The notes beneath the pieces are model-generated. The model had not been told where the DNA came from, ran no database searches, and saw nothing but the letters and a program-made list of their open reading frames with translations. This document shows, piece by piece, positions 1 to 12,112 of a DNA stretch of 64,000 nucleotides. Both the position numbers and the translations under genes were made by a program. Numbering within the stretch: the stretch's first letter is position 1; each line of letters begins with the position of its first letter. This stretch comes from Pycnopodia helianthoides (taxonomy: Eukaryota; Echinodermata; Asteroidea; Forcipulatida; Asteriidae), in NCBI GenBank assembly GCA_032158295.1, contig CM063263.1:9272474-9336473 (forward strand). The letters are read 5' to 3'.

Positions 1-514
1 AGGTCTGTACAACCAACGAAAAACCACCACCAGCAGATATTAATTATAAACAGGGATTCGTAATTAAAAATGGTGTGAGTGCTTTGAGAGGCGTTCGTGG
101 GAAGTGCTGTGTAAATGAATCCGTTTTATTTAATATTGAAACGTTGATTAATAATTATCAAACTTTATGAGAGATACAGGCAGGTAATGAAACAAAGTCT
201 TCCAGGGAAGAAGAAAAAATAGCAAAACAATAAATGTTTATGTACAAGCAAAATCAAGGACACTTCAATGTTTAGAAAATCTATTCTGATGATTCTATTT
301 GTTTTTTTTTCCAAAATGGTATTTTCCAAAGGTGTGCATGCCAATTTTAAGCCGTGTTCGCATTGGTCTTTTGGGGAGTAAACTATAACCGAGCGAATGG
401 GTAACTTAGTCCAGTGCGAACAGCCCGGGAAGATTTTCACCGAGTCCAATACACACAGATAAGAAGACTACGGGATTATAGACTACACACAAGTTCACGA
501 CCCTCTTGCCAGTA

Positions 515-545
<31 letters not shown>

Positions 546-914
546 ACCCACCCACCCCAAAGCAGACATTTGGCCTCCTTACATCTGAGCTCATTTTCTT
601 GAAGGATATGTCACGATTTCACCAGAAAAAAAAACATCGGGTCGCGACCCCCTGATGACCCGCATTGAGTGACCGGCCGCAGCTGCTGCCACGGGGAAAA
701 AGAGACCCGGTGAATTGTCACCAGCAGACCGGTCCGCGATGAAGCCCGACCGACAGGGCCCCAGGGGTGATCTGTCATCCGAGTTATGCCAAGACACTGT
801 TGAACATTGAATAATTTATCATCTTGATGTAAATTGAAATTCAAGGGAATTTTAAACTAAGGCAAGTTCTTCGAAGTCAGAAAGGTGACGGGACAATTTC
901 TTCTTTTTAATTTT
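1..914. other. Intergenic, no gene seen
   Basis: Short open frames on both strands have low-complexity or unrelated translations. The only clear structure is a run of C followed by CA dinucleotides at about 515-547. Confidence 0.6.
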
Positions 915-921
915 TTTTTCT

Positions 922-1116
922 GGGCCCAATTTCATAGAGCTGTCTAAGCACAACAAGTAGCTAAGCATAAAACATTGATGCTTATCAAGAATATGGTTAC
1001 CAGCTGATAACGCTTTGTCACATGTTCTATATCTGTGACTGTATCCTACCCATTTTTGCTTAGCAGCAAACTGTTCAGCAATATTTTCTGCTGAAGCACA
1101 GCTGTGGAATTGGGCA
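922..1116. mobile_element. Short inverted-repeat element, GGGCCCAATTTCATAG family
   Basis: It begins GGGCCCAATTTCATAGAGCT and ends in a degraded inverse (GGAATTGGGC). Inside are the blocks GCTTATCAAGAATATGGTTACCAGC and TTTTTGCTTAGCAG, broken here by substitutions, that recur in the copies near 8972, 10095, 10321, 30580, 49769 and 51318. It has no coding capacity, which fits a non-autonomous DNA transposon (MITE). No target duplication was identified. Confidence 0.7.
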
Positions 1117-1384
1117 ATGACAACATCGTTCACTACCGAAGAATGCTTGCCGCTAGCACACAGGGCGAGTAGAATTTGACCCGAACGCGCCCTTTTGCCA
1201 TATTAAAACATTCTTAATTTTCTCCAAGGTTCTGAGAAATATTATGGACCGTGCAGTGGAAAAGATCGACAGGCAGGGAATCCATACACACAAACAGGGA
1301 TAACTGATTGAAAGTAATTAGTAAATACAAATCTTGGGGAAAAAACATTTAAAACGGTTATTCAAAACTTGCCTGGTTTGGCAA

Positions 1385-1745
1385 TTATTCAAGAATTACA
1401 TTACCATACAAACTTACTTGGTAGGGAGCATCTGAGAGCTGCTGATGGCATAAAACATTGTGAAAAACGACTCCCTCTGAAGTAATGCAGTTTTTTGAGA
1501 AAGATGTAATTTCTCACTACAATGGTTGAATCTGATAAAGGCTTCAGGCATGAAGCCTTTCTCAGGCACTTGAAAGCACACAATTCTAGGCAACAAGGGT
1601 GTTTTTCCTTTCACTATTTTCTTGCAACTTTGATGACCAATTGAGCCCAAATTTTCACAGGTTTGTTGTTTTGTACATAATGTTGGGATACACCAAGTGA
1701 GGATACTAGTCTTTGACAATTGCCAAAAGTTGATCCTGCCTTTAA
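1385..1745 (-). mobile_element. Remnant of TTAA-type interspersed element, family 1
   Basis: It carries the family's signature blocks: AAACTTACTTGGTA near one end, CATAAAACATTGTGA, CACAGGTTTGTTGTTTT, and ACACCAAGTGAGGATACTAG near the other end, closing with CTTTAA. The best-preserved copy in the window is 58367-58732. The long minus-strand frame across it is a by-product of the repeat. Confidence 0.65.
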
Positions 1746-1796
1746 ATTTCATTTCTGTCAAAATCAATGTACATAGGCCATCATTGCATAGAAAGT

Positions 1797-1950
1797 GGTG
1801 GCTGATTGTTACAGAGCATCAAACTCAAGTTTCTGATGGCCGAGTCATCAGAGTGTGGGTTCGAATCCCGGTCGTGACACATGGGCAAGACATACTACAA
1901 CTGCTTCTCCTCATATGCGTAAATTGGTGCAAGGGTATACGTCAACGCGA
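1797..1950 (+). mobile_element. tRNA-derived SINE, head fragment
   Basis: It contains an A-box-like GATGGCCGAGTC and a B-box GGTTCGAATCCC, as in a pol III internal promoter, followed by a degraded version of the GACACTTGTGTC tail seen at 2533. It is a SINE and not a tRNA gene: no full cloverleaf can be drawn and the same sequence recurs several times. Confidence 0.65.
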
Positions 1951-2532
1951 CCTGCCAACTTCCTCCATGAATATGCAAATTGAAACGGTCACGTGTGTAC
2001 TTTTAAAATACCTATCAGAGACCAATAATGAGTTTTAAATTTGGCGTTTCGTGTGAAAGTTCTTTAAATCCCTCGAAAACCAGTCAAATTATAAATCTAT
2101 TTTATACCGTAACATCTTTCCAAATTGGGCGATGCACGTTTGAATTTGTACAATGATAAATCAATTTCTGATGACCGTTAGTTCAAGACGCTACCAACTT
2201 TCAGTTAAAGAGTCTTGTCAACATTTATAGATTTGACATTCAGATCAACCGCACACACGTCTACATTTTAACCGTTAGTAGAATTACCGCCGCAGCACGA
2301 TGCAAGCGGTCGGCATTCCACGAAAGTTAAAGGCGCTACCCCGTCCCACTTTTCCTCGAAAACACCCCACCAAATCCGTGTACCCAACCTTTGACCTGTG
2401 TATGGCATAATAGTGACGTTTAAATGTTACAGGGCACACGTGCACCTCAGAATCGGGCACGGTATATCATTGTCTATTGGCAGAGTGAACAAGTTTTCAA
2501 TAAACAAACCACACAGGTTCACACTGAATAAT

Positions 2533-3012
2533 GGCGTGTCTTGGCCGATCGGACTCGAGGTCTGGTGGTCAAGTCATCGGGGTGTGGGTTCGAATCCCAG
2601 TCATGACACTTGAGTCCTTGAGTTGGACACTTAACTATAGTTTCTTCTCTACAGCCAGGAGGTTTTAGTGCATCGGACTCAAGTTCTGGTGGTCAAGTCA
2701 TCGGGGTGTGGGTTCGAATCCCAGTCATGACACTTGTGTCATTGAGATGGACACTTTACCATAAATGCTTCTCTACAGCCAGGAGGTAAATAGGTACCTG
2801 TGATAAAAGCAGATAATATGGTTCTTGCGATTGATTTAGCTTGGTGGCTACTCCTTCACAGCACAGGATGTATACTCCCAAGGGAGCTAAGGACAGTTCA
2901 TGTGATTGATTTAGCTTGGTGCGCTACATTATTTGGCAGCGAAGGCTGGGTGCAGATAATGGTTTTAAGGGAATGAAATAAATGGCCGAGTGATCACGAG
3001 TAATAATGTTGG
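2533..3012 (+). mobile_element. tRNA-derived SINE with duplicated head
   Basis: Two consecutive heads (about 2533-2660 and 2670-2790) share GGTCTGGTGGTCAAGTCATC-like sequence, the B-box GGTTCGAATCCC and the trailer CAGTCATGACACTTG. The second runs on into a body with CTCCCAAGGGAGCTAAGGA and a GTAATAATG tail. The double head looks like an internal tandem duplication or two stacked insertions. Confidence 0.7.
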
Positions 3013-5129
3013 AGTGCCATGAGCGTCACTGAGCGATACATTACTGTTCGTCGGCTCAGTGCTGTAAGATCGGTAACTGCAATTTCATCCGTATAATAAT
3101 CAAAAAGTCGTTAAGTGAAAGATTCTTGTAAAGTTTGAAGGAAAAACAAATCAAAATTACACAAGTAAGTGTTTTTCCCTAGAAACTGAACGTTCCTTTT
3201 CGCCAAATCAATTCTTCGGAGACCACTCTTGATTTAAATAAGCTCCGTTTACCCCGAAGCTCAAAAAATATGCAAAACCAATTTAATGGAATCCATACAA
3301 ATTACACTGGAGGTGTGAACTGTATAACCAGTGAGCTTTTCACATTGAAAAGAATATCCGTTTTATCGATTATTACCACTATCATAATGTGTGTACTTCC
3401 TCTTTATTTATTTTTTAACTCATCAGCTGGTGTTTATGCAGACATTCTCAAGACTATTGCACTACATACCTTAAAACTAGTATTTTGTTGTTGAATAACA
3501 GCACAATCGAGAGACATTCCAGGAAGGTTCCATGAGCTTTTTCTTCTGAAGAAAACAGAAATCCCCCAAATCTCAACAAAAAGGTTGGAAAAAAGAACCA
3601 CATGGCATCATGGTGTTGTTTTGACATTCGGACCGATTGCCCGTGACCGTGTGGTAATAAAGAAAAATGTCACCGTCAAAATACCACTACGACGTTGCGT
3701 GCGAGATCGTGCTAAGGGGACATTCCAAGGTTTTTTTTTAAGAGCACTTTGTAAGGCAATACATTAATGGAGACATTATCACTGTCACCCTTACCATCAT
3801 TTGATAAATGGGATACCTCTACTGTACCCAAACTGTTAACCCAATGTTCCCTTTCCTTAGAAATTCTTGCTGGGTAGCATTGCTCCCATTGTTTCAGTAC
3901 CCATGAAACTGGTGGGCGTGCGAGTACGTACACAAACACACACGCGTTTTGTCGTCGCGGTAAATCGAGGACTTCTCTTTGTTCTGCCATTATGTTTGCA
4001 ACGCCCCCATTGGTTTTGTACACAAAATTGAACCGAGGACGTCACCCGCATCTGCTGTTGTTGGAGTCTTCGGTATAGCCACAATATGCATGTCCCAAAA
4101 TGCGCATGATCGGTGCGCAAAGGATTCTGGGTGAAACCCGAGGCCAAGCCACACCGGCAAACATCATGGCGCGCTGATCTTGAAGCAATGTGGTGCACAA
4201 CTACGAAACCCGGCATATAGTTTACATGCTTGATTTACTCGTTAATTGTACTCGGTTTCCCCGAGTTGCATTTCGGTATATTTTCAAGATGGCGCTGGTG
4301 CATACTGGCTGTATAGACTTTGTACAGACTGAGGACTTTTATCGGTACCAGCTGTGTTCCAAAATATCGTGGTGACAAGGGTGAACAAAGTGTCAATGTC
4401 CGTTCTTAAAAGTCATAAATTCGAGTGAGGAACCTATATAGGTAGCCATCACCACATGAGCTCACTGGAAGCTTGTTTGAGTTTGACAACGGGTTTGACT
4501 ATTGTTGTGTTGTCTGTTGCAAACTTACACATGTACATTTTAAGACTAACAAACATTCATTTTTTTTCATCACGTGGCGAATGAAATTCTTTGAAATCTA
4601 TCACGTCTCTATTTTCAGCATGCAGACATATTCTGGGACATTCCCCGAACAATGTTTACGGAGCGCAGTTTGAGCTCGATAACAACAACTTAAAGGGGCA
4701 GTTTGAAACCACATCAAAATCAAATTAGAGTAGCAGCTTGAATGATCACAAAAACACGTTAAAGGAGAAGTTTCATCCGTCATAAATCCAACAAATTCGA
4801 AGAGGTGTAAAATGAACTCCTGAAAAGACCATGGGGGAATCATGTTAAACCGTTTGGCTGAACACTATTGAATCAAATCTAGCAAGTGTTACAACGACAT
4901 AATGCGCCGTGAGGGGTGGCAGGCAAATTATTGATTTAAACGACTTTACCGGACTCCTGTAATTATCATGATTGCTGTTGAAGCTTTATACGTGTGGTAT
5001 ATCTTTTCTTGGGGGGGGGGGGTACTACATTCAAAAAGAAGTTAAATAAACACAAGATCAAACCAAGCAACATTGAATATAGTGGAAACCATAGACAACA
5101 TCGGTGATTTCTGTGCACGTTTTGACTCT
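3013..5129. other. Intergenic, no gene seen
   Basis: Several open frames of 60-119 codons occur but none has a recognisable domain, splice context or codon pattern. A poly-G run lies near 5013-5023. A partial TTAAAGGGGCAGTTTGAAA motif near 4691 may be the edge of another repeat. Confidence 0.5.
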
Positions 5130-5320
5130 AACCACGTCCGGGTCAGAATTGACCTGCATTCTGTGTCCCGATCCCGTGGGGCCTGACCCATTTCTGGGTC
5201 AGTTGGACTCAAAATCGGTGTCAAAATGACCCATAAAAACCATTTTCTGGGTCAGGCTGACCCGGAAATTGGTCAAGCCCCCTGGTACCCGGATTCCGGG
5301 TCTAATTCAACCGGGGAGGG
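5130..5320. repeat. GACCCGG-rich interspersed repeat
   Basis: It holds repeated short blocks such as TGACCCATTTCTGGGTCAG and CCCGGATTCCGGGTC, many self-complementary. CCGGATTCCGGGTC and CAGGCTGACCCG recur at about 24345-24400, so this is a dispersed repeat. Confidence 0.45.
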
Positions 5321-8190
5321 GCGGGTTCAGTGATAGGCAATGGTTAGTGTGAACAGTGAAAGTCGTCAAATGCAGTTTTCTGGACTGAGGCCTATACTGG
5401 TAAGAACTTTATAATCGTTGAGCTTACAGATTACAAACCAATTCTCGTTTCTTACTCTAGATATTTTACTAATCATACTTCTTCTTTAAGGGACGAGTCG
5501 AGACTAGCGGCAACTGTTCTGATTTTGAATTCTTCTCATTCCTGTTGTTATTAAGTTGTCAAAACAAACCTGATACCACGAAGCACTGGCCTTGGCAACA
5601 CACATTTATACAGTTTATTGAAAACAGTCTAGATGTTTACATTTTGTGCGTCCGTGACTGCCGAGAAAAACGAGAGCAAAAAAATGGTGTCGATTCTCAA
5701 CTGTCGGACAGACATTGTATTCAAACTCACATGTCGATGGGAGCATAGAAATTGACATCCAGAGCTGGAACGAGCACACCATGCAATGCAACGCAAAGAT
5801 AAAAGATAACGCACACTGATTCCTTGTACACTGTGTGTCAAACCCGTTGTCAAAACACACAGATATTATCATTATCAGCCAATCACATCCGCCCAGTGGC
5901 CGTGGGTGGATCTGATTATGCAAGAGGAAATATGACGTCATTCCACTTGTCAAATAAACTGATCATGGTCATTCTTGCTTACGTAGACCAACAGTTTACC
6001 ATAAACTCCCTCATTTCGGCCAATCGTATTAACCTACATGTACAGGAAACAAGACGGCAGCCATGAGAACCTGATTGGACGATATTATTACATGACTAAT
6101 CATTATGGTAATATGTGTTGCTAATTACCACAATATAACATATGAAAAGCCAACCGCAAGCGTTGGTTGTCTGTATTTAGAGGAAATATATAACGCCATC
6201 ACAACGGTAAAGTATAGGCGTATATTGTTGTTTTATTTATAGTATAGAAAGGGTAAACACTGTCAGATCTTAAAAGTACATCCTGGTTTGTTGACAGTTC
6301 ACCGGATGTGACTGGAACATGAATGTAACCAACATTGTTATAGTCACGTGACCATGCGCATGCGGGTGATAAGTTCAACATCCAAACTGAGGGGTGGCAT
6401 GCGGCGAGCCTCTGCGTGAATTCCGCATTGCATTTCCATGCATGAAATCAAACTTCACTGGCCCAACCCTTCTTGTCTAGTTTTTCCCTCTAAAAAAAAG
6501 TAATTCCAACAATGCAAGCTTCTCTGAAACGGTGTGCGGTGCTGCATACTCTAAGGAGTTGAGATTGTTTGAGGCATCCCGAAGGCCAGATGAACTGGGG
6601 TTATATTAACGTAATGCGCTTCGAGGTGCCTACTTAGCACGAAACAGCGCATAACCCAAATACTCATTATCATTTGTTTATATTTAATCTTATTTCCCTT
6701 CAAAGGGTTTCAGTTCATAATTTGTTGTGAAAGATACATTCGCTGGGCTTGTAAAATTTCTGTCAAAAACCCACAATGTGCCCCCACTATCTTAATCACG
6801 TTTCCTATAATGCCATATATTTTATCAACGCTGATTCCCATTTCACCAAATCGAGAGGTCAGCGTACTTTGCCCATCCAGCCTCGTTTTGGTTAACCATG
6901 ATTCGACTTGGAGAGGACACGGACGAAGATGGTTTGCACTTCATGTGCCACGATAAAGTTCAACGACACTCCTGGGCGTCAGATTTTCATTTCTGGAAAC
7001 AATTACTTTCCTTATCTCTGCAGCGTGTCACCCGGCCCCCCTCAAGGGAAATATACTGCGGCTGCGACCTTTTTTCATCACACAACGATCCCACGAAAGC
7101 CGCAATCAATTAACACGCACCTGTACTTAGTAATACCTGGCAAGTCGGGTACAATGTATTCGATTAGTGCATCATACCTGTCCTATCCTAATCGTGCCGA
7201 GACATATGGACTACCGCCAAACGCCTTGAGACGAAACTATAAAGGGTGACAGAGAGGGGCTATTGGAATGAATAAGGAAGACAGGGTGACAAAATGAGGT
7301 CCTATGAAGCATGCACATCAAGAGTGCAGGATGTTATCAAGACCCTCCACTCCAATCAAAGAAATGGAGACGGGCAGGTCCCCTGATAGCAAGGAGGTAT
7401 GACAACAGGTGGGCATTGCAAAACAACCAATTGGACTCCAAGAGACCCGGACAAGAAAAAGAGGGAGACCTGAAGATGGAGAGATGAACTACGAACTTAT
7501 CTTGACATTGATTGCAGGCAAACAGACAGCTCAGGATATAGACCATATGTTACCTTTGTTTACTGAGTGGTGACCTTGTACATTCTAATGCGTTTCCTGA
7601 CGGGCAAGATACACAGGCCATATTATGGGAAAATGCACATTTTGAGTCATAACTTTCACATAAATTCAAGACTTACAAAAGCAACAGCTGTACAGCTTTT
7701 GAGATGTCCCCCCCCCTTTCTTCATATCAAAAGTTGAGACAAAAATCAGACAGTGCAATCTCCATAACACATAATGTTTGTATTCTTCCATTGAGCTGTG
7801 TACAAGCTGTGCCTGTATGAAGTCCAGGCTCTGTGGCTCTTTTGTAAACAGGTGATGTCACAGGTCACATGGTCTATAGAGTGAAATGGAGAGTTGGTAA
7901 AGAGGCTTTCCTCCTGCAGTGGAGTGAAATATACCCAGAAATGAAGGAAGAAAGTGCTTAGCAAGCGTCACGACTCGGCAACAGATCCGTCCGGAGCTCC
8001 GGAAGTGCCATCCAACTCGTTTTGGCTATCCTGTTATCTTGTAATCATTGGATGATGACATTGCAACCGTGGGTTATCGTCCTTCTATAGATAATTGATC
8101 TCGGGGAGAAGAAAACTTAAATTTATTATTCCTTCCTTCTCAGCTTACTTTCCTCTCTATGGGGATTTGACTCCCCCCCCCCCCCAGGAG
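5321..8190. other. Intergenic, no gene seen
   Basis: I see no exon with supported borders. A poly-C run at about 7710 and an AT-rich patch near 6100-6250 are the only local structures. A motif like a SINE 3' tail (ATGCGCTTCGAGG) near 6615 is too short to call. Confidence 0.5.
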
Positions 8191-8235
8191 GACGTCGCCA
8201 TTGCCGACGTCGCCATTGCCGACGTCGCCATTGCC
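8191..8235. repeat. 15-bp tandem repeat, three units
   Basis: GACGTCGCCATTGCC is repeated three times without a mismatch, directly after a poly-C run. In one frame it reads as repeats of DVAIA, but the frame has no other gene-like features. Confidence 0.9.
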
Positions 8236-8920
8236 GACATGATTTATCTTGCAGCGATAAACAAATCTCAAAGTAGATTGTCAAGATCAACCCTGTGGGG
8301 AAAAAACTCCCTCAGGGAAACTAAATCCTACAATCAGTACAGGGCACTTCTAGAGCTCCGTAGAACCATAGAACCATGAAGCAAGAAAACAGAACCACCA
8401 ACATCTGCCCTTTCTGAACAACCAGCGTGTAAAGATTTCCTCGAAGATGTTATCAAACGAGCAGCCTCGACAGAGTGATTTATACATCAGTATAGGGCAC
8501 TTCCAGAGCTATGTAGAATCATCAACCTTTGCCATTAACTGAACACCAGCATGCAAAAGATTTCCTCGAAGCTGTTTGCTGTTATAAAACGAGCAGCCAC
8601 GACAACGTGATTTACACAAGATGCAAGCACATCGACCTTGGTCAAACAAATTGTGCGGTTAGTGCGCACTTGGCCTGGAAATTTGCTTACCCGGAACTTA
8701 GAAATATGAGAGCATACTTCCACATGCGTAACGTGACGAACGAAAATACATCTTCCTTGTAACAAGGGTTGACGGGTTAAGTGTGAAACAAAAAACGTAC
8801 ATGTACATCCCCCACACGCAAACCAGGTCCGGCTCTGTTCGCCACAAGGCCAAGAGGTGTCTGTTCGCAAAGAATCAAAACACGATCTCTCAAAAAGCAA
8901 ATGCAGATTCAACTTCAGAG

Positions 8921-9598
8921 GCGTGTTGCGACCGAGTGGTCAAGCGCACTGGACTCAAGCCATGTTGGTTCTGGCCCAATTTCATAGCGCGGCTTAACGG
9001 TAAGCAAAAATGTCGTGCTTACTGTAGCAGAAAAGTTTGCTCAAGCGTAAGCTTATTTCACAGGTTAGCAAGAACATTGGGAGGCCAGCTTGCACGTTCA
9101 CCATGGATTGTTACGTTTATTACTTGTCATTTATTTTCACACAGTAAGCACTGGAAGGTTAGCACATGCCTTTTCGTTCGCTTACGGTTAGCAGCGCTAG
9201 GAAATAGAAACTCACGAAGTAAGCACAAATTCGGCAGTTCTATGAAATATGGCCCAGAAGAGTGTGGGTTCGAGTCCCGGTCTTCACACTTGTGTCTTTA
9301 AGCAAGACACTTAACCATTATTGTTATGTTATGACCTTCGGATGGGACGTAAAGCCGTTGGTCCCGTGTATTGTGTAATGCACGTAAAATAACCCAGTCA
9401 CACTTATCGAACAAGAGAAGGGGTTTGCCCCAGGTGTTTTCTGGTATGGTTGGCGGCAGATTGCGCCACAGCACCTTGTAACCCGTTACATGGTGCCTAA
9501 TGTAAATAAATGGGTGTTATATTTCCTGGCAGAAAAAAAATAACGAGCGCTTTGAGACGCCCTCAGGTGTGATAAGCGCCATAGAAGAACTGCGTACT
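8921..9598 (+). mobile_element. Full-length tRNA-derived SINE, interrupted by a MITE
   Basis: The head (8921-8970) has an A-box-like GACCGAGTGGTCAAG. The B-box (GGTTCGAGTCCC) lies about 300 bp further on because another element occupies 8972-9256. The body continues with GACACTTAACC, CTTCGGATGGGACGTAAAGCC and a 3' tail GCGCTTTGAGACGCC...ATAAGCGCCATAGAAGAAC, typical of SINEs that share a LINE-derived tail. It is the most complete SINE in the window. Confidence 0.75.
8972..9256. mobile_element. GGCCCAATTTCATAG-family MITE nested in a SINE
   Basis: The ends are inverted: TGGCCCAATTTCATAG on the left, CTATGAAATATGGCCCA on the right. It splits the tRNA-like head of the surrounding SINE between A-box and B-box. 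I could not fix a target duplication. Confidence 0.75.
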
Positions 9599-10052
9599 AT
9601 TCACTATCTCCATGGTTCTACTACAAAGAGATATCATTGTCATCTTGCCTTTTTGTGTCAGATTTCTAGCTTTTTTGCGATACTGAGAGGACAGTTCAAA
9701 GTTCAAACTCTCTTTCTAATTCCCCCTTCCAACCTCGGTATGGCTACATTGATTGCAATAGAAGAATTCCAGGATGGTAAACAAGGTTACAGTACTGTGT
9801 TATGAAAAAATTAAAAATAGACTTGTGACGCACACGTCTCTCGCACTCGCATCGAGATTGGACTAATCACGTTTTCTTGGTAGAGATGATTGTGTCCTCG
9901 GTCATTATCCACAAATGGCATTATAACAAGACGAGCCGCCTGCTCATGTGAAAATCACACAGTTGTTTGAATATGCTTCAATGGCACACGGCGTTTTATT
10001 ATCAGCGGGAGGACCTCAGTCCAATCAGCGCAATTAAGGGCCACTCACAACC

Positions 10053-10495
10053 AGTACACGGGGGCCCTGGAAGAAGAAGACTAGCTCATGGCATGGGCCC
10101 AATTTCACAGAGATGCTTAAGCACAAAAAGTAGCTGAGCACAAAGTATTCATACTTACAAGAATAATGTTAACAGCCAAAGTGCCATAGTACAACTTATG
10201 ACTGGTATCCTGCTTATTTTTGCTTAGCAGAAATTGGTAAGCAATATTTTCTGCTTAAGCAGCTCTATGAAACTGGGCCAAGTACACGGGGCCCTTGAAT
10301 AATAGGCTAGCTTATGGCAGGGGCCCAATTTCATAGAGCTGCTTATTAAGCACTACAAGTAGCCATAGGCACAACGAAATTATGCTTACCAGAATAAGGT
10401 TACCGGCCAAACTACCAAGTCACATGTTTAATTTGTGACTGATATCCTGCAGAAAATTGTTAAGCAATATTTTCTGCTTAAGCAGCTCCGGTCTG
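10053..10495. repeat. Tandem duplication of a MITE with its flank
   Basis: Unit 1 (10053-10280) and unit 2 (10281-about 10495) each begin with AGTACACGGG followed by GGCCCT, then an A-rich stretch and CTAGCTCATGGCA or its variant, then a GGGCCCAATTTC element (10095-10280 and 10321-10489). Because the non-element flank is repeated as well, this is segmental duplication rather than two insertions. Confidence 0.75.
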
Positions 10496-10902
10496 CTTGA
10501 CAACTGGATGTCATTATCGGAGCCAACATTTTGACCTTGTTCGTGGAAAGGGATGAGATTATCAGGCACGTTTTCTATAATACACCGCGGTTTGGGTTCG
10601 GGGTGTTTTGTTTTATTTTATAATTCAGTCATTTTGAAGACGGACGCCATTTTGTATTTTTAAGCTGAGGGAGGTTTGTGACAATCGTACCACACTCTCA
10701 ATAATGGTCATTTGTGGCTGATATAAATAATTAGGTTATTTCCTACCACTCAGGATCACACTGAGTCGGCACTCGAATACGTCAGGTATGGTAATGCTGT
10801 CGGTAATACACGGTCATACTCTGATGAACTCTGACCCGGAAGTAGTTATAGTTTATAGCTATTACTATAAAGACCTCGGTGTCCGCTGGGCAAATTTATG
10901 TT

Positions 10903-10997
10903 CTGCAGCACACGTCGGCTATGGAGTCAACAGTTAAGGGATAGGGAAGAACAGCCTATCCCTTAACTGTTGACTCCATAGCCGACGTGTGCTGCAG
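10903..10997. repeat. Perfect palindrome, 43-bp arms and 9-bp loop
   Basis: The left arm 10903-10945 and right arm 10955-10997 are exact reverse complements around the loop GAAGAACAG. The arms begin and end in CTGCAG. The same palindrome, interrupted, is at 23917-24327. A mobile foldback element or its end is likely. Confidence 0.9.
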
Positions 10998-11913
10998 GGG
11001 AAAAAAAATCGCGCCCGCTGGTAGACACGCTCGGTTCGTTCCTGAACACACACTAAATCTGTCTTCAGCTACTGATTGAAGTGTGACTGCAGTCATCAAT
11101 TTTTGCATTTTCACTCTTTCTTGCCGGATACCATTTCTTATTGAGAAAACCATCAGTGCAATTGAGACGTTGCAGTGTGACACTCAGTTTTATAAGGACA
11201 CTCCAAATAAACCCCACCTTCTCTTTCGATCTCGTTTGATCACGTTGGCAATGAGTTTAAATCATTCCAGATTGTTCGTTAGCGTGTTTGACACCAAGCT
11301 CGTCCCCAGGGTCTAGCATATAGCGCCAGCCGGTTTGAGAGGTCGATCACCATGGGGACGAGGTCAACGACAAGGCATTTTTTTGTGTTTGACATCAAAT
11401 GCGTTTGATTGCGTAAATCTTCAAAGCTCTTCCCGGAGTTCCGGCCTCGGGGATTGAGGTCTCGTTAACGTAGCTGGGAACGACCGGGGAGGGCAAGTCA
11501 ATGAGCTTTGCTACCATGGACTCTGGGAGGAGATGACTGAACTAACAACGTGTCGTGAACAACTGCAGTCAAATTGTTTTTTCCCCCAAATGAAAAAACA
11601 TGCTAAAAAATGATGTAAATGGAGTTGCAATGGTGTGCAGCGTAATCTCCACTTACAAACAAAACATTGGATTTAAAACTTTGCATTGTGGGTCTGAAAG
11701 GTGTGAGTCATAGAGTCTTATGCAGGCATGACAGCCCAATGGAAAAAACTCTAAAATTTCACGATAATCGCACTATTTTGTATTATTATTATTTTTTAAA
11801 TGAGATATCGCCTCACTCACCAGGCCAGACGGCAACTTCAAGGTGAGGACTAAACTTAACTGATTTGCGCTGTTGACCCAAATCAACTGTCACCAGGGTC
11901 ACGTTGCCACCTA
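10998..11913. other. Intergenic, no gene seen
   Basis: No supported exon. A short AT-rich run lies near 11778-11800. Confidence 0.5.
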
Positions 11914-12112
11914 TACTCCTTGGGCTGAAACAGGGTTACCCCTTTCACAGTCCGTTAGGAACGGATGGAGGTAGCGCCTTGTAACATTATAGCTTGAGTG
12001 TAAGAATTGTATTCCAAGGGTTGAATTGGAGGCCCAGATAAAAATAATATGCGTTATGGGTTGCAACAACCCGACGTTTCGTTCCGGCGCTGTGATCGTC
12101 TTCAATTATTGA
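11914..12112 (-). mobile_element. Possible Penelope-like element end
   Basis: On the minus strand, near 12070-12105, this carries GAAGACGATC followed by CGAAACGTCGGGTTG, the same arrangement as in the inverted arms at 23958-24261. Such sequence occurs in terminal repeats of Penelope-like retroelements as I recall them; no reverse transcriptase is present here. Confidence 0.4.

Noticed and set aside
2570..2740. tRNA genes suggested by GGTTCGAATCCC
   Set aside because: The B-box recurs with the same long trailer at 1797, 2533 and 8921 and no cloverleaf forms, so these are SINE heads.
8191..8235. CRISPR-like array
   Set aside because: Three adjoining 15-bp units without spacers in a eukaryotic context; no direct-repeat/spacer alternation anywhere in the window.
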